Below, in pieces: positions 8,187 to 16,453 of a stretch of 64,000 nucleotides of DNA. The number at the start of each line of letters is the position of its first letter. Position 1 is the first letter of the stretch. Origin of the DNA: Bacillota bacterium (lineage in GTDB: Bacteria > Bacillota > Clostridia > Acetivibrionales > DTU013); NCBI GenBank assembly GCA_023426125.1, contig JAFABI010000073.1, positions 1 to 64,000 of the forward strand, written 5' to 3'. The position numbers were made by a program, and so were the translations under genes. The notes below the pieces were generated by a model, which did no database searches, had not been told where the DNA came from, and saw only the letters and a program-made list of their open reading frames with translations.

Positions 8187-8396
8187 TCTTGTCAAACTCA
8201 AGAAAAGGTTGCTGGAGAATTGCAGGATGTACCATTATCCAACGGGCGATCAGTAACAAAGTACTTGAACAAAGAGGCTTCAAAGGCTTAATGAAAATCT
8301 ATCTGGGTAAATTCTAATCCGATTCAACCGCCGTATACCGAACGGTACGTAAGGAGGTGTAGGAGGGCCGGTGGTTAGCCACCGCCCCCTATACTG
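8187..8396 (+). mobile_element. Group II intron 3' remnant (RT tail, domains V-VI)
   Basis: 8213-8317 reads WRIAGCTIIQRAISNKVLEQ and on to a stop, matching the C-terminal maturase/DNA-binding tail of group II intron reverse transcriptases (WR...Q.A..N..L...G). About 10 nt later AACCGCCGTATACCGAACGG starts a domain V-like hairpin with the CGC triad and a GAAC loop; its 3' strand (TACGTAAGGAGGT) has mismatches against the arm, so it is degenerate. GGCCGGTGGTTAGCCACCGCC resembles domain VI. The rest of the intron is absent. Confidence 0.6.
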
Positions 8397-8545
8397 ATCA
8401 CATATAATATCTATTTTATTCGCTCCATAATGCAATAGTTTACATAAACTTATCTTTATTGACCATTTGACTGTATTGGAGGATACTAGTAATATTATTG
8501 TATGTTTGTAATTAATTACGCAATAAATTTTAAGGGAGATAAACA

Positions 8546-9082
8546 ATGATAAAGAAAGTTGAACCTTATAAGAGTATTGCAGGTATATATGAGGAAATAA
8601 GACCCTCATATCCAGACAAGTTGATTGAGGATGTAATATGTAAGGCTGGTTTGAAGTTGAATGATAAGTTGCTTGAAATTGGTGCAGGAACAGGAAAAGC
8701 AACTATACAGTTTATTGAGAAAGGTTTTGCAATTGATGCAATCGAAATTGGGGAAGATATGGCAGAAATATTAAAAGATAAATGTTCTAACTATTCAAAT
8801 GTTTCGGTAGACGTAGTATCGTTCGAGGAATGGAATAGTCCAAATAATCAAAAATATAACATAATTTATTCTGCACAGGCATTTCATTGGATAGATAAAA
8901 ATATTAAATATAAGAAATGTCACGAACTTTTAAAGGACAATGGTTATCTTTTTTTGTTTTGGTACAATCCAAGTAATGGTAAATCAGATAGAACAAGAGA
9001 GATACAAGAAAAGGTTGATACGATAGTTAATAAGTACGTTTCTAAACATTTTAATGATAAAGCCTATAAAATTGAATCGTAA
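8546..9082 (+). CDS. Class I SAM-dependent methyltransferase, C-terminally truncated
   Basis: ATG follows AAGGGAG. The 178 residues contain the AdoMet-binding motif I LLEIGAGTGKAT near residues 46-57, the acidic end of strand beta-2 (IDAIEIGEDM) and YNIIYSAQAFHWID, typical of the Methyltransf_11/25 group. Relatives are usually 240-270 residues, and this one ends soon after HFNDKAYKIES, where intron-like sequence begins. It is probably truncated by that insertion. Base composition is AT-richer than the core genes downstream. The substrate is unknown. Confidence 0.7.
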   Translation: MIKKVEPYKSIAGIYEEIRPSYPDKLIEDVICKAGLKLNDKLLEIGAGTGKATIQFIEKGFAIDAIEIGEDMAEILKDKCSNYSNVSVDVVSFEEWNSPNNQKYNIIYSAQAFHWIDKNIKYKKCHELLKDNGYLFLFWYNPSNGKSDRTREIQEKVDTIVNKYVSKHFNDKAYKIES

Positions 9083-9345
9083 CAAGGTGATTAAGACCGT
9101 TGTTTCGGCGGTTGAGTAGGCATAGTCTATAGAAAAGAAGCAAGCGGTAAACCATGAGTACCTCGCGCAAGGACTAAGGTTAAGGCTTGCGAAATTGAAT
9201 TGAACAGGGCGGTGAACGGCAACCGGGGTACAGTATGGCACTTCGGGCCATACCCCGAAGTCGCAAGGCTTGAAACTTCTCGACAAGAGAACCTGCCTGC
9301 CGATTAGGGGGATATTGAAAGTTAAGCTCAATCTATATCCTTTCA
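9083..9345 (+). mobile_element. Group II intron domain I-like sequence (probable 5' remnant)
   Basis: About 260 nt of non-coding, GC-richer sequence follow the broken methyltransferase. It has the look of group II intron domain I: GAGTACCTCGCGCAAG, ACTAAGGTTAAGGCTTGCG, GGCGGTGAACGGCAACCGGG, and a perfect local hairpin ACTTCGGGCCATACCCCGAAGT. A canonical GTGYG 5' end is not obvious and no reverse transcriptase follows. The call rests on pattern memory. Confidence 0.4.
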
Positions 9346-9456
9346 AATTTTGTCATTACCGTTTATAATAAGCACAGGTGTTTATTTTTCTGAAATCAAT
9401 ACAACTCCATTTTCAATACAAATTTATATGATATGCTCCATGAAGGAGGTGCAAAT

Positions 9457-10128
9457 ATGCAAAAAATCTTAATCGTTGAAGATGATTTATCCATACAAGC
9501 GTTGTTACATGACTTTTTGCAGGAAGCAGGATACGAAATTGTCTTAGCATCCGATGGCGTGGAAGCAGTATCTTTGTTTTCAGCGACTACATTTGACCTT
9601 GTGTTATTGGATATTATGCTTCCCAAAATCGACGGATACAGTGTTTGTGAAGTAATAAGAAAACAATCAAATATTCCTGTTATAATTCTAACTGCGTTAG
9701 GCAGTGAAGCGGATCAGTTGAAGGGCTTTGATTTATTGATAGATGATTACATTACAAAGCCCTTTTCTATGCCGGTTCTTGTTCGGAAAATTGCCGCCGT
9801 ACTGCGGCGCACATCTATTTCAGAAACAGAGGAAATCATACAGTACAGGAATATAAAACTGGATATTGCAGCCTATAAAGCCTATGTTGATGGCAAAGAC
9901 ACGGACTTGACACCGAGAGAATTTGAAATACTGCGAGAGCTATTATCACATCAGGGCAAAATACTGACACGAGAAAACTTAATTAACCTGCTTTGGAAAT
10001 ATGAATTTTATGGTGACGAACGTATCATTGACACTCACATCAAAAACCTGCGAAAAAAGTTAAATATTGAGTTGATTGAAACTGTTAGAGGGGTGGGATA
10101 TAGAATTGATAAAGAAAATAAAAAGTAA
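9457..10128 (+). CDS. OmpR/PhoB-family response regulator (VanR-like)
   Basis: 223 residues. The N-terminal receiver domain has the acidic pair EDD at residues 8-10, the phospho-acceptor D52 in LVLLDIMLP, T80 in ILTA and K103 in YITKPFS. The C-terminal winged helix (about 130-220) has DLTPREFEIL and ETVRGVGYRI. ATG 9457 follows GGAGGTG; an earlier in-frame start at 9433 lacks a site. It overlaps the downstream kinase gene by 23 nt, so the two are co-translated. Similarity is to VanR-like regulators of cell-wall or lipid-drug responses; the target genes are not known, but the lipoprotein at 11668 is the nearest candidate. Confidence 0.85.
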   Translation: MQKILIVEDDLSIQALLHDFLQEAGYEIVLASDGVEAVSLFSATTFDLVLLDIMLPKIDGYSVCEVIRKQSNIPVIILTALGSEADQLKGFDLLIDDYITKPFSMPVLVRKIAAVLRRTSISETEEIIQYRNIKLDIAAYKAYVDGKDTDLTPREFEILRELLSHQGKILTRENLINLLWKYEFYGDERIIDTHIKNLRKKLNIELIETVRGVGYRIDKENKK

Positions 10129-11515
10129 CCTGACTGCCAAGATTTTTCTTTTAACCGCTCTGTTGCTTACAATATGCTGTATTGTCACCTATGGCCTTAT
10201 TGCGTGGTTACTTCCTAAAACATATCCTAATCAAATTGACTTGAGCAATGCAGAGCTATATGCCTATGAGGCCGCACAGGAAATGCGGCAAACAACCATT
10301 GAGAATTATCCCTTTCAAATAGAGGCGTTGCTGGAAACATACCGCTCCCAGTTGGGCAGTGATTTGGAATTTCATATATTCGACAAGAGCGGCTTTGAAG
10401 TTAGCTTGTATGACCTTTCCGAAAAAACAGGCAAGACCATAGCGGATTATGAAGCGAACAAACGAACACAAGAGTATAGCTTTACGTTTTCAGACGATAG
10501 CAATAAATATAGTTTGCTCTTTGTAGATGGCTCACAGGCCGTTAATCAAGCAACGGAAGCATTAGGCAGGGTATTCCCATATTTAATTGTTACTATCCTG
10601 CTTATTGCCGTGTTGACCTCGTTTATATATTCAAAATATATTACTGCGCCAATAAAAAGGGTAAACCATATCTCTCAAAAAATGGCTGTGTTAGATTTTG
10701 ACGTAAAGTGTAAAACAGATAGAACAGACGAATTAGGTGGATTATCTGAAAACCTGAATCTATTAGCCGTGAAATTATCCGAAACATTGAGTGAGCTTGC
10801 AACTGCGAACTCGAAACTGCTTGATGATTATAACCGTGAAAAGCAGATGCAAAAGCAGCGCACGGAGCTGTTTTCTGCCGTATCACATGAGCTTAAAACA
10901 CCTATCACTATTGTAAAGGGACAGCTTCAAGGAATGATTTATGGCGTAGGCAGATATAAGGATAGAGATACTTACCTAATACAGTCATTGGAAGCTGTTA
11001 CTATTTTAGAAAGGACGGTACAGGAACTACTTGTGGTTGCCCGTATGGAAACACCTGATTATATTTGCACCCATGAACCGTTTGATATTGCGGCATTGAT
11101 AAAACAATGTCTAATAGCACAAGAAGATTTGTTTATTCAAAAAGATATAGACCTGGCATACCATTTGCCCGAAAATCTGATTTATAAGGGCGACCGGCAA
11201 TTATTAAAAAGAGTTTTTGATAACCTTATTGCCAACGCTTTGGCTTATTCCCCACAAAGAGGCTCTGTTTTTGTCAACTTGAAAGCAGATGATACAAAAA
11301 TAGGATTTAGTGTAGAAAATACAGGTATCCATATTGAAGAAAAAGAATTACCGCAACTATTTGAGGCCTTTTACCGAACAGAGCAATCCCGCAATCGTCA
11401 AACGGGTGGTAGTGGATTGGGATTGTATATCGTCAAAAAAGTATTGGATTTGCATAATGTAAAATACAGCATGGGAAACACAGAAGATGGAGTTATATTC
11501 AGTATTGAGTTTTGA
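10106..11515 (+). CDS. Sensor histidine kinase (VanS-like)
   Basis: 469 residues from TTG 10106, eight or so bases after GAGGGGTGGG. A transmembrane helix (about 10-32), an extracellular domain of about 130 residues, a second helix near 160-180 and a HAMP linker precede the dimerisation domain with the phospho-accepting H261 in SAVSHELKTPI. The ATP domain has the N box DNLIANALAYSP, and the G boxes around GGSGLGLYIVKK. All catalytic elements are present. It phosphorylates the response regulator encoded just upstream. The signal is unknown; such kinases often sense cell-envelope antibiotics. A strong terminator follows. Confidence 0.85.
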   Translation: MIKKIKSNLTAKIFLLTALLLTICCIVTYGLIAWLLPKTYPNQIDLSNAELYAYEAAQEMRQTTIENYPFQIEALLETYRSQLGSDLEFHIFDKSGFEVSLYDLSEKTGKTIADYEANKRTQEYSFTFSDDSNKYSLLFVDGSQAVNQATEALGRVFPYLIVTILLIAVLTSFIYSKYITAPIKRVNHISQKMAVLDFDVKCKTDRTDELGGLSENLNLLAVKLSETLSELATANSKLLDDYNREKQMQKQRTELFSAVSHELKTPITIVKGQLQGMIYGVGRYKDRDTYLIQSLEAVTILERTVQELLVVARMETPDYICTHEPFDIAALIKQCLIAQEDLFIQKDIDLAYHLPENLIYKGDRQLLKRVFDNLIANALAYSPQRGSVFVNLKADDTKIGFSVENTGIHIEEKELPQLFEAFYRTEQSRNRQTGGSGLGLYIVKKVLDLHNVKYSMGNTEDGVIFSIEF

Positions 11516-11530
11516 ACTGGTACTATCATT

Positions 11531-11572
11531 ATGTCCTACCAAGCAACCTCGCTTGATAGGACATTTCTTTTT
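11531..11572 (+). terminator. Intrinsic terminator of the two-component operon
   Basis: TGTCCTACCAAGC and GCTTGATAGGACA pair as a 13-nt stem (one mismatch) around AACCTC, followed by TTTCTTTTT. Confidence 0.8.
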
Positions 11573-11667
11573 GCTCCATATCAACTCCATATTCAATCCA
11601 ATGCCAATTCAAGTAGGGCTGTTATTCTTATCTTGCACACTAAAACAAGTGCAGAAAGGAACTTATT

Positions 11668-12396
11668 ATGAAAAAATCAATTATCTTATCCTTACTAATT
11701 GTGGCACTATGCACCTGCTTGCTTGCGGGTTGCTTGGTCACAGCCGCCTCGCCTGATGACACATCGCCCACGGACCCTTTGACTACTTCGGTTGCCGGTG
11801 ACAGCACAACCTCAAGCGATTACGATAAAGTGCTGGCTCTGCGAACCGAGAGTTATCAAACCTTATCACTTAAAGACTTCAATGCCGCTGTAAAAACGGC
11901 AATAGACAATGACGCGGATTTTTTAAGCATGTACTGCAAACTTTTGGATGACTTGACCTCTGATGACAACGAATATCAATTTGTATACGTAACATTGAGC
12001 CATTCCATTAGCGAAGTAATCATGTCACAGATGGGAGAGCCTATTTCTGTTTCTGACCGCTTAAACAAGAACGAGGGAGCTTATTCTGGAAATGACGGTA
12101 ATATATTCTATGATTTCATGTTTACGGCCCTCTATTCTGTGGAATATCGTGTGCTTGACGATAATGAACTAACCGTCAAAGAACGCGATGAACTTATCAG
12201 TGCTTACCACACAGGACTACAAAATGCTGTCAATGATATGAATAAAGAACAGCTAACGGAGAGCGGCATTAAGCCTAAACTCCGGAAGATTGCGGATGGC
12301 TTATGTTCGGATTTGTCATCAGACATATTAGTCTTTGAAAACGCAGAAATCCATTCAGTAGAAATACTGGACGGAAGCAAGGAATATCTGCAGTAA
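11668..12396 (+). CDS. Predicted lipoprotein of unknown function
   Basis: 242 residues behind AAAGGAAC. The N-terminus is a type II signal peptide: basic MKK, a hydrophobic core and the lipobox LLAGC with Cys21 as the lipidation site. A Thr/Ser/Asp-rich linker (about 28-50) follows, then a soluble, mostly helical domain without motifs I recognise. It should be anchored on the outer face of the membrane. It lies after the two-component terminator, and nothing else in the window would make a natural target of that system. The role is therefore open, with envelope-stress function an inference. Confidence 0.65.
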   Translation: MKKSIILSLLIVALCTCLLAGCLVTAASPDDTSPTDPLTTSVAGDSTTSSDYDKVLALRTESYQTLSLKDFNAAVKTAIDNDADFLSMYCKLLDDLTSDDNEYQFVYVTLSHSISEVIMSQMGEPISVSDRLNKNEGAYSGNDGNIFYDFMFTALYSVEYRVLDDNELTVKERDELISAYHTGLQNAVNDMNKEQLTESGIKPKLRKIADGLCSDLSSDILVFENAEIHSVEILDGSKEYLQ

Positions 12397-12520
12397 TATG
12401 ACTATCACCGCCGTTCTCTATATATCGGAGGGCGTGGTAAAGTGTGCCGTTTTTTTGGACACGGCGGCATTAAGGAAGAATGTTGCCGTGTTCTATTATG
12501 TCAATTCAAGCCAACGTAGT

Positions 12521-12552
12521 AGGCCGCTAATCAGGGATAGCGGCCTTATTTA
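12521..12552 (+). terminator. Intrinsic terminator after the lipoprotein gene
   Basis: AGGCCGCTA and TAGCGGCCT make a perfect 9-bp stem around 8 nt, followed by TATTT. It lies 125 nt after the lipoprotein stop. Confidence 0.65.
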
Positions 12553-12697
12553 ACCAGCGGACAACTGTATAAAAACATATGATTTTTACTGTTTATGCAA
12601 CACTGGAGATAGTAAGCTTTACCTCTATGTTCGTTTTCAAAACTCTTCACTAGATGTTATCTGTTCGGGCATTTTCACATGGGACAAGCCTTTGGGC

Positions 12698-13378
12698 GAC
12701 TTCGGGCCAAGTTCGAGGTGTTGACAAAGCCTGTTTTTAAGCCCTCTGATGTGATAAAATAAGGGATAGAAAAAAGCTCAGAGGGCAAGCACATAATGAC
12801 AAGAAACTACAGTAAGCAGATTAAATTTCACACATTAACCATTGAGAACCCTCGTTCCCGAGGATCATTTCCTGCGAAAACTAGATCGTCTTGTTGATTT
12901 CTCCTTTATCTATGAGGAAACCAAGGAATACTACTGCCATCATAATGGACGGCCCAGTATTGACCCGGTGATTCTGGTTGAAATACCTGCTGGTCGGATA
13001 CCTCTACGGTATCGAATCGGAACGGCGCATTGAGCAGGAAATCCAAGTCAATATGGCCTATCGATGGTTTCTGAGACTAGATTTAGATGAGCGTGTACCT
13101 GGCGGTAACACCGGGAAACACAAGCGACTCGGAGCCGTATCTTACGCGAATTGAACATATGCAAAGCCATTTAGGACTGGATATTAAGACAACAGGTGCT
13201 GACAGTGCCTATGGCACCAGCCTGATTTACCGGGCGATGGAGGATGCGGAGTCTTGAGAGGGAACATTACAACATCTGCCGAACCTACCGGGCTGACCGA
13301 AAGGATTGCCGGGCCTGCCCGATGCTAAACCGGTGTGTCAGTGACAGCACCGAAGCCGGACGATACGGGTAAATATCT
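12698..13378 (+). mobile_element. IS1182-type insertion sequence, deleted copy 1
   Basis: The transposase frame starts at ATG 12796 (MTRNYSKQIKFHTLTIEN) after a hairpin made of CCCTCTGA and TCAGAGGG. It then shifts frame (LVPEDHFLRKLDRLVDFSF), reads GRPSIDPVILV, shifts again (YLYGIESERRIEQEIQV) and after an internal deletion resumes as VTPGNTSDSEPYLTRIEHM and TTGADSAYGTSLIYRAMEDA. A second deletion joins it to LEREHYNICRTYRADRKDC. These are the DUF772 and DDE blocks of IS1182-family transposases. At least two frameshifts and two deletions make it inactive. Confidence 0.75.
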
Positions 13379-13549
13379 AATGATATAATCACTATAATAG
13401 ACGCTTCTTTCATTTGTCATCCTAATATTTCATATTTTTCTATTATATACAATACACGATAATTCGTAATGCACGATAACTGTTTAGCGGAAGTACTTAA
13501 TGGGACGCAATTTTGAAGAATACAGCCAGAAAAATAGGGTAATTTACTG

Positions 13550-13578
13550 TTGACAACCAATTCCTTCCGTCCTATAAT
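13550..13578 (+). promoter_or_regulatory. Promoter of the GntR-ABC operon
   Basis: TTGACA (13550-13555), a 17-bp spacer and TATAAT (13573-13578): a consensus sigma-A promoter. Confidence 0.85.
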
Positions 13579-13607
13579 GTACTTATAAAACAAGTACATT
13601 ATAGGAC
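13569..13607. promoter_or_regulatory. Perfect inverted-repeat operator overlapping the -10 box
   Basis: GTCCTATAATGTACTT (13569-13584) and AAGTACATTATAGGAC (13592-13607) are perfect 16-bp arms around ATAAAAC. The left arm contains the -10 box. It sits 15 bp before the GntR start, so autorepression by that protein is the natural reading. Confidence 0.8.
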
Positions 13608-13622
13608 AGTGAGGCTATTGCT

Positions 13623-14000
13623 ATGGATATTGTAATTAGCAGTAATACCAGCAAGCCTATTTACGAACAGATAACAACACAAATAAAAGCAATGATTATG
13701 AGTGGTGAGTTGAAAACCGGAGATCCTATACCCTCCATGCGCTCACTTGCAAAATCTCTGCGTATCAGTGTAATTACTGTTCAAAAGGCTTATGAGGATT
13801 TACAAAGGGATGGATTTATCGAAACGACTGTTGGGCGGGGCAGTTTTGTTTCTGCACAAAACAAAGACTTTTATCAGGAAGAACAACAAAAAAGAGTGGA
13901 AGAACATTTGCAGATTGCCGCTGAAATTGGAAGAACCAGCAACATTTCGCTTGAAAAACTGACGCAACTGTTAGCTATGTTCTATACTGGGGAGGAATAA
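13623..14000 (+). CDS. GntR-family transcriptional regulator (YtrA type)
   Basis: 125 residues. The N-terminal winged helix-turn-helix has the GntR signature: PIYEQITTQIKAMIMSGEL, then PSMRSLAKSLRISVITVQKA and YEDLQRDGFIETTVGRGSFV. Its short C-terminal tail, without a large effector domain, is typical of the YtrA subfamily, which represses ABC-transporter operons. It is the first gene of a three-gene operon, two bases before the ATPase gene's start region, and a perfect palindrome overlies its promoter. The inducer is unknown; YtrA relatives respond to cell-wall antibiotics. Confidence 0.85.
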   Translation: MDIVISSNTSKPIYEQITTQIKAMIMSGELKTGDPIPSMRSLAKSLRISVITVQKAYEDLQRDGFIETTVGRGSFVSAQNKDFYQEEQQKRVEEHLQIAAEIGRTSNISLEKLTQLLAMFYTGEE

Positions 14001-14001
14001 T

Positions 14002-14868
14002 ATGAGCTACATATTAGAATTAAAAAGTGTATCAAAACAATATGGGGAATCCGGCTTCTCGTTAGATAATGTGTCTTTTGTCTTGCCTTACGGCTCCATT
14101 ATGGGGTATGTCGGGGAGAACGGTGCAGGAAAAACGACAACGATAGGCTGTATCCTTAATACGTTATCAAAAGACAGTGGAACAATTCATGTGTTTGGCA
14201 AAACAATGGATGATAAAGACACTTCGCTTCGGGAGGATATTGGCGTTGTATATGACGGTGATAATTTCCCTGGATATTTGAATGCCGAAAGATTGGCAAG
14301 CGTTATGCGGGGACTTTATTCAAACTGGGATGATAGTCTGTTCGACAAACATCTTAAAAATTTCAGATTGAATAAAACGCAAAAGATAAAAACATATTCT
14401 AAAGGCATGACCATGAAACTGGCAATAGCTGTTGCCCTTGCCCACCATCCCAAATTGCTTATTTTAGATGAAGCAACCAGTGGATTAGACCCGGTTATGC
14501 GTGAAGAAATATTGGATGTATTCCTGGAGTTTGTTCAAGATGAAAATCATTCCGTTTTACTTTCATCCCATATCACAAGCGATCTGGAAAAGGTGGCAGA
14601 TTATATAACTTTCATACATAATGGCAAGATCATTCTATCTGCACGAAAGGACGATTTGATTTATCGGTATGCCGTTATGCGCTGTACCTCTGAACAATTT
14701 TCTAAACTGGATAAAGCAGATATTCTTACTTACAGAAAAAAAGATTATCAGATTGATGTTTTAACTGCCGATAAAAGCGTAGTAGAGCGCAAATACAAAG
14801 GTAATATAATAGATACTGTGTCTATTGATGAAATTATGCTCTTATTAGTAAAGGGGGTTCGAGTATGA
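14002..14868 (+). CDS. ABC transporter ATP-binding protein
   Basis: 288 residues behind GGGGAGGAA. Walker A GENGAGKTTT is near residues 38-47, a signature-like TYSKGMTMKLAIA replaces the usual LSGGQ with YSKGM, and Walker B plus catalytic Glu lie in LLILDEATSGLDP, followed by the switch histidine in LLSSHI. It should power the membrane protein encoded next, whose ATG overlaps this stop by four bases. The variant signature (SKGM) is usual in YtrB/BcrA-like ATPases of the ABC-2 exporter class. Confidence 0.85.
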   Translation: MSYILELKSVSKQYGESGFSLDNVSFVLPYGSIMGYVGENGAGKTTTIGCILNTLSKDSGTIHVFGKTMDDKDTSLREDIGVVYDGDNFPGYLNAERLASVMRGLYSNWDDSLFDKHLKNFRLNKTQKIKTYSKGMTMKLAIAVALAHHPKLLILDEATSGLDPVMREEILDVFLEFVQDENHSVLLSSHITSDLEKVADYITFIHNGKIILSARKDDLIYRYAVMRCTSEQFSKLDKADILTYRKKDYQIDVLTADKSVVERKYKGNIIDTVSIDEIMLLLVKGVRV

Positions 14869-15524
14869 AAGGGCTTTTGAAAAATCAATTTTATGGTGCG
14901 GCTGGTGGTGCTACAATTCTACTTGGCTTTTTCATTGTGGCAGGAATAGGGCTTTTAATATCTGGAAATCCCTCGTTGCTTAACATTTACGTTTTAGTAT
15001 CTGCCACAGCGTTTGCAATGAACGCTGTAGCAAGTTTCCGCAAAGAAGCGGCGAGCAAATGGGGCAAGTACGAATTAACCTCTCCGATAACAAGAAAAGA
15101 TATTGCTAAAAGCCGTTACATCACCCACGCAATGTGGGTTCTTGTGGGTACATTACTGGCTGCGGTGTTTGTTGGACTGACAGTTGCAATACATGGTAAT
15201 CTTTTCTTTTATCATGTTATCCGTGACCCATTAGCTCTCTTTTGTACAGGGGCTGGAATTGCATTATTGATGGGAACGATATTTTATCCCACAATCTATC
15301 TCTTGGGTACAGATAAAAGCGAGATAATAATGATTATAAGTTTGTTAGGGGCCATAGGTATAACTGTTGGTGTTATTTGGATACTTAATGCAGCTTATGG
15401 TTTTGATACAGTGAGTGGCCCTGAGTTTTATTTGAGCATGGCAATTTATATGATCATAGCGGTTATGTCTTTTATTTTCTCCTGTTTCCTTACTACTTTT
15501 ATTTATCGCAGAAAGGATTTTTGA
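14865..15524 (+). CDS. ABC-2 type transporter membrane protein
   Basis: 219 residues with six hydrophobic segments, beginning MKGLLKNQFYGAAGG and carrying the cytosolic stretch KWGKYELTSPITRKDIAKSRY between the second and third helices, a layout common in ABC-2 permeases of the YtrC/BcrB type. It is translationally coupled to the ATPase (ATGA overlap). The complex is probably an exporter or an antibiotic-sensing/removing system; the substrate is not visible from sequence. It is the last gene of the operon, and IS remnants begin about 195 bp later. Confidence 0.8.
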   Translation: MKGLLKNQFYGAAGGATILLGFFIVAGIGLLISGNPSLLNIYVLVSATAFAMNAVASFRKEAASKWGKYELTSPITRKDIAKSRYITHAMWVLVGTLLAAVFVGLTVAIHGNLFFYHVIRDPLALFCTGAGIALLMGTIFYPTIYLLGTDKSEIIMIISLLGAIGITVGVIWILNAAYGFDTVSGPEFYLSMAIYMIIAVMSFIFSCFLTTFIYRRKDF

Positions 15525-15719
15525 AGTTGCATAATAAGTGATTGCCATCGACGAATTCAAACCCGTTGTTTTTACGCGAGGTTGCGTAATGGTTCGCTGG
15601 TCAACGGCGGTTCAGTGTTGTTATTGAGTCCTATGTTCTGTCATACCTCCATGCGTTGCTTTTCAATTGAAAAAAGGAGTATTAGTGAAAAGCACTAACC
15701 AATAGTGTTTTTATATTAA
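15525..15719. other. Gap after the ABC operon
   Basis: No gene is seen. A small AGTG/CACT hairpin at about 15685 followed by AGTGTTTTTAT near 15705 may act as the operon terminator. The rest is unremarkable and may be decayed insertion sequence. Confidence 0.3.
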
Positions 15720-16047
15720 GACTTCGGGCCAAGTTCGAGGTGTTGACAAAGCCTGTTTTTAAGCCCTTTGATGTGATAAAATAAGGGATAGAAAAAAGCT
15801 CAGAGGGCAAGTGCATAATGACAAGAAACTACGGTAAGCAGATTAAATGACTAACGCTGCGGAGTCTTGAGAGGGAGCATTACAACATCTGCCGAACCTA
15901 CCGGGCTGACCGAAAGGATTGCCGGGCCTGCCCGATGCTAAACCGGTATGTCAGTGACAGCCACCGAACCGGACGATACGGGAAAATATCTTTGAGGAAG
16001 CGGTAAGGCGGCAGAGGGAAAAAAGATGGAACGCCATACATAAATAT
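15720..16047 (+). mobile_element. IS1182-type insertion sequence, deleted copy 2
   Basis: 15720-15848 matches copy 1 (12698-12826) base for base in length with few differences, covering the left end, hairpin and first codons of the transposase. A 10-bp joint follows, then 15859-15991 matches 13246-13378. It then continues with C-terminal sequence missing from copy 1 (EEAVRRQREKRWNAIH). Nearly all of the catalytic core is deleted. Both copies have the same orientation and bracket the GntR-ABC operon. Confidence 0.75.
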
Positions 16048-16337
16048 GTAAGTATAAGAATAGTGATATATTAAAGTACTTCGGTTTTGCTTCCAATTAT
16101 GCATAATATGTACGTCAGGGATCACAGATAGAGTCTCCTATATTATTTTACGCAGAAAAATACTGTTCTGGAAGGAATTCTATCTTATTTATCGAAATAA
16201 ATAATGGAAGAATTCACATAAAAAAGAAGAGATTCTTCAGGGAAGCATTTCGGAAGACCGTCAGTCAGAAATACAAAAAGGGATATGCTGCCAGGAATAT
16301 AGGGAGCAATCTCAATGATGCTATCCTTACTGGAAGC

Positions 16338-16374
16338 TGAGATTGCCGCGTCGCAGGGCTCCTCGCAATGACAA
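16338..16374 (+). repeat. Possible dispersed palindromic repeat
   Basis: The motif GATTGCCGCGTCGCAGGGCT followed by CCTCGCAATGAC is imperfectly palindromic (GTCATTGCGAG against ...GCAATC) and resembles a type of intergenic repeat common in Firmicutes and other genomes. Only one copy lies in this window. The stretch 15992-16453 holds no other feature I can name. Confidence 0.35.
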
Positions 16375-16453
16375 CCGGGGAGCTTATCTACCTTGGTTCG
16401 CATTCTTTTCAAATGACGAAGTAATGAATATGTGGATTATATTTGGAGGGCAA

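Noticed and set aside
12698..15991. Active composite transposon
   Set aside because: Both IS copies lack most of the transposase, and no target duplications could be identified.
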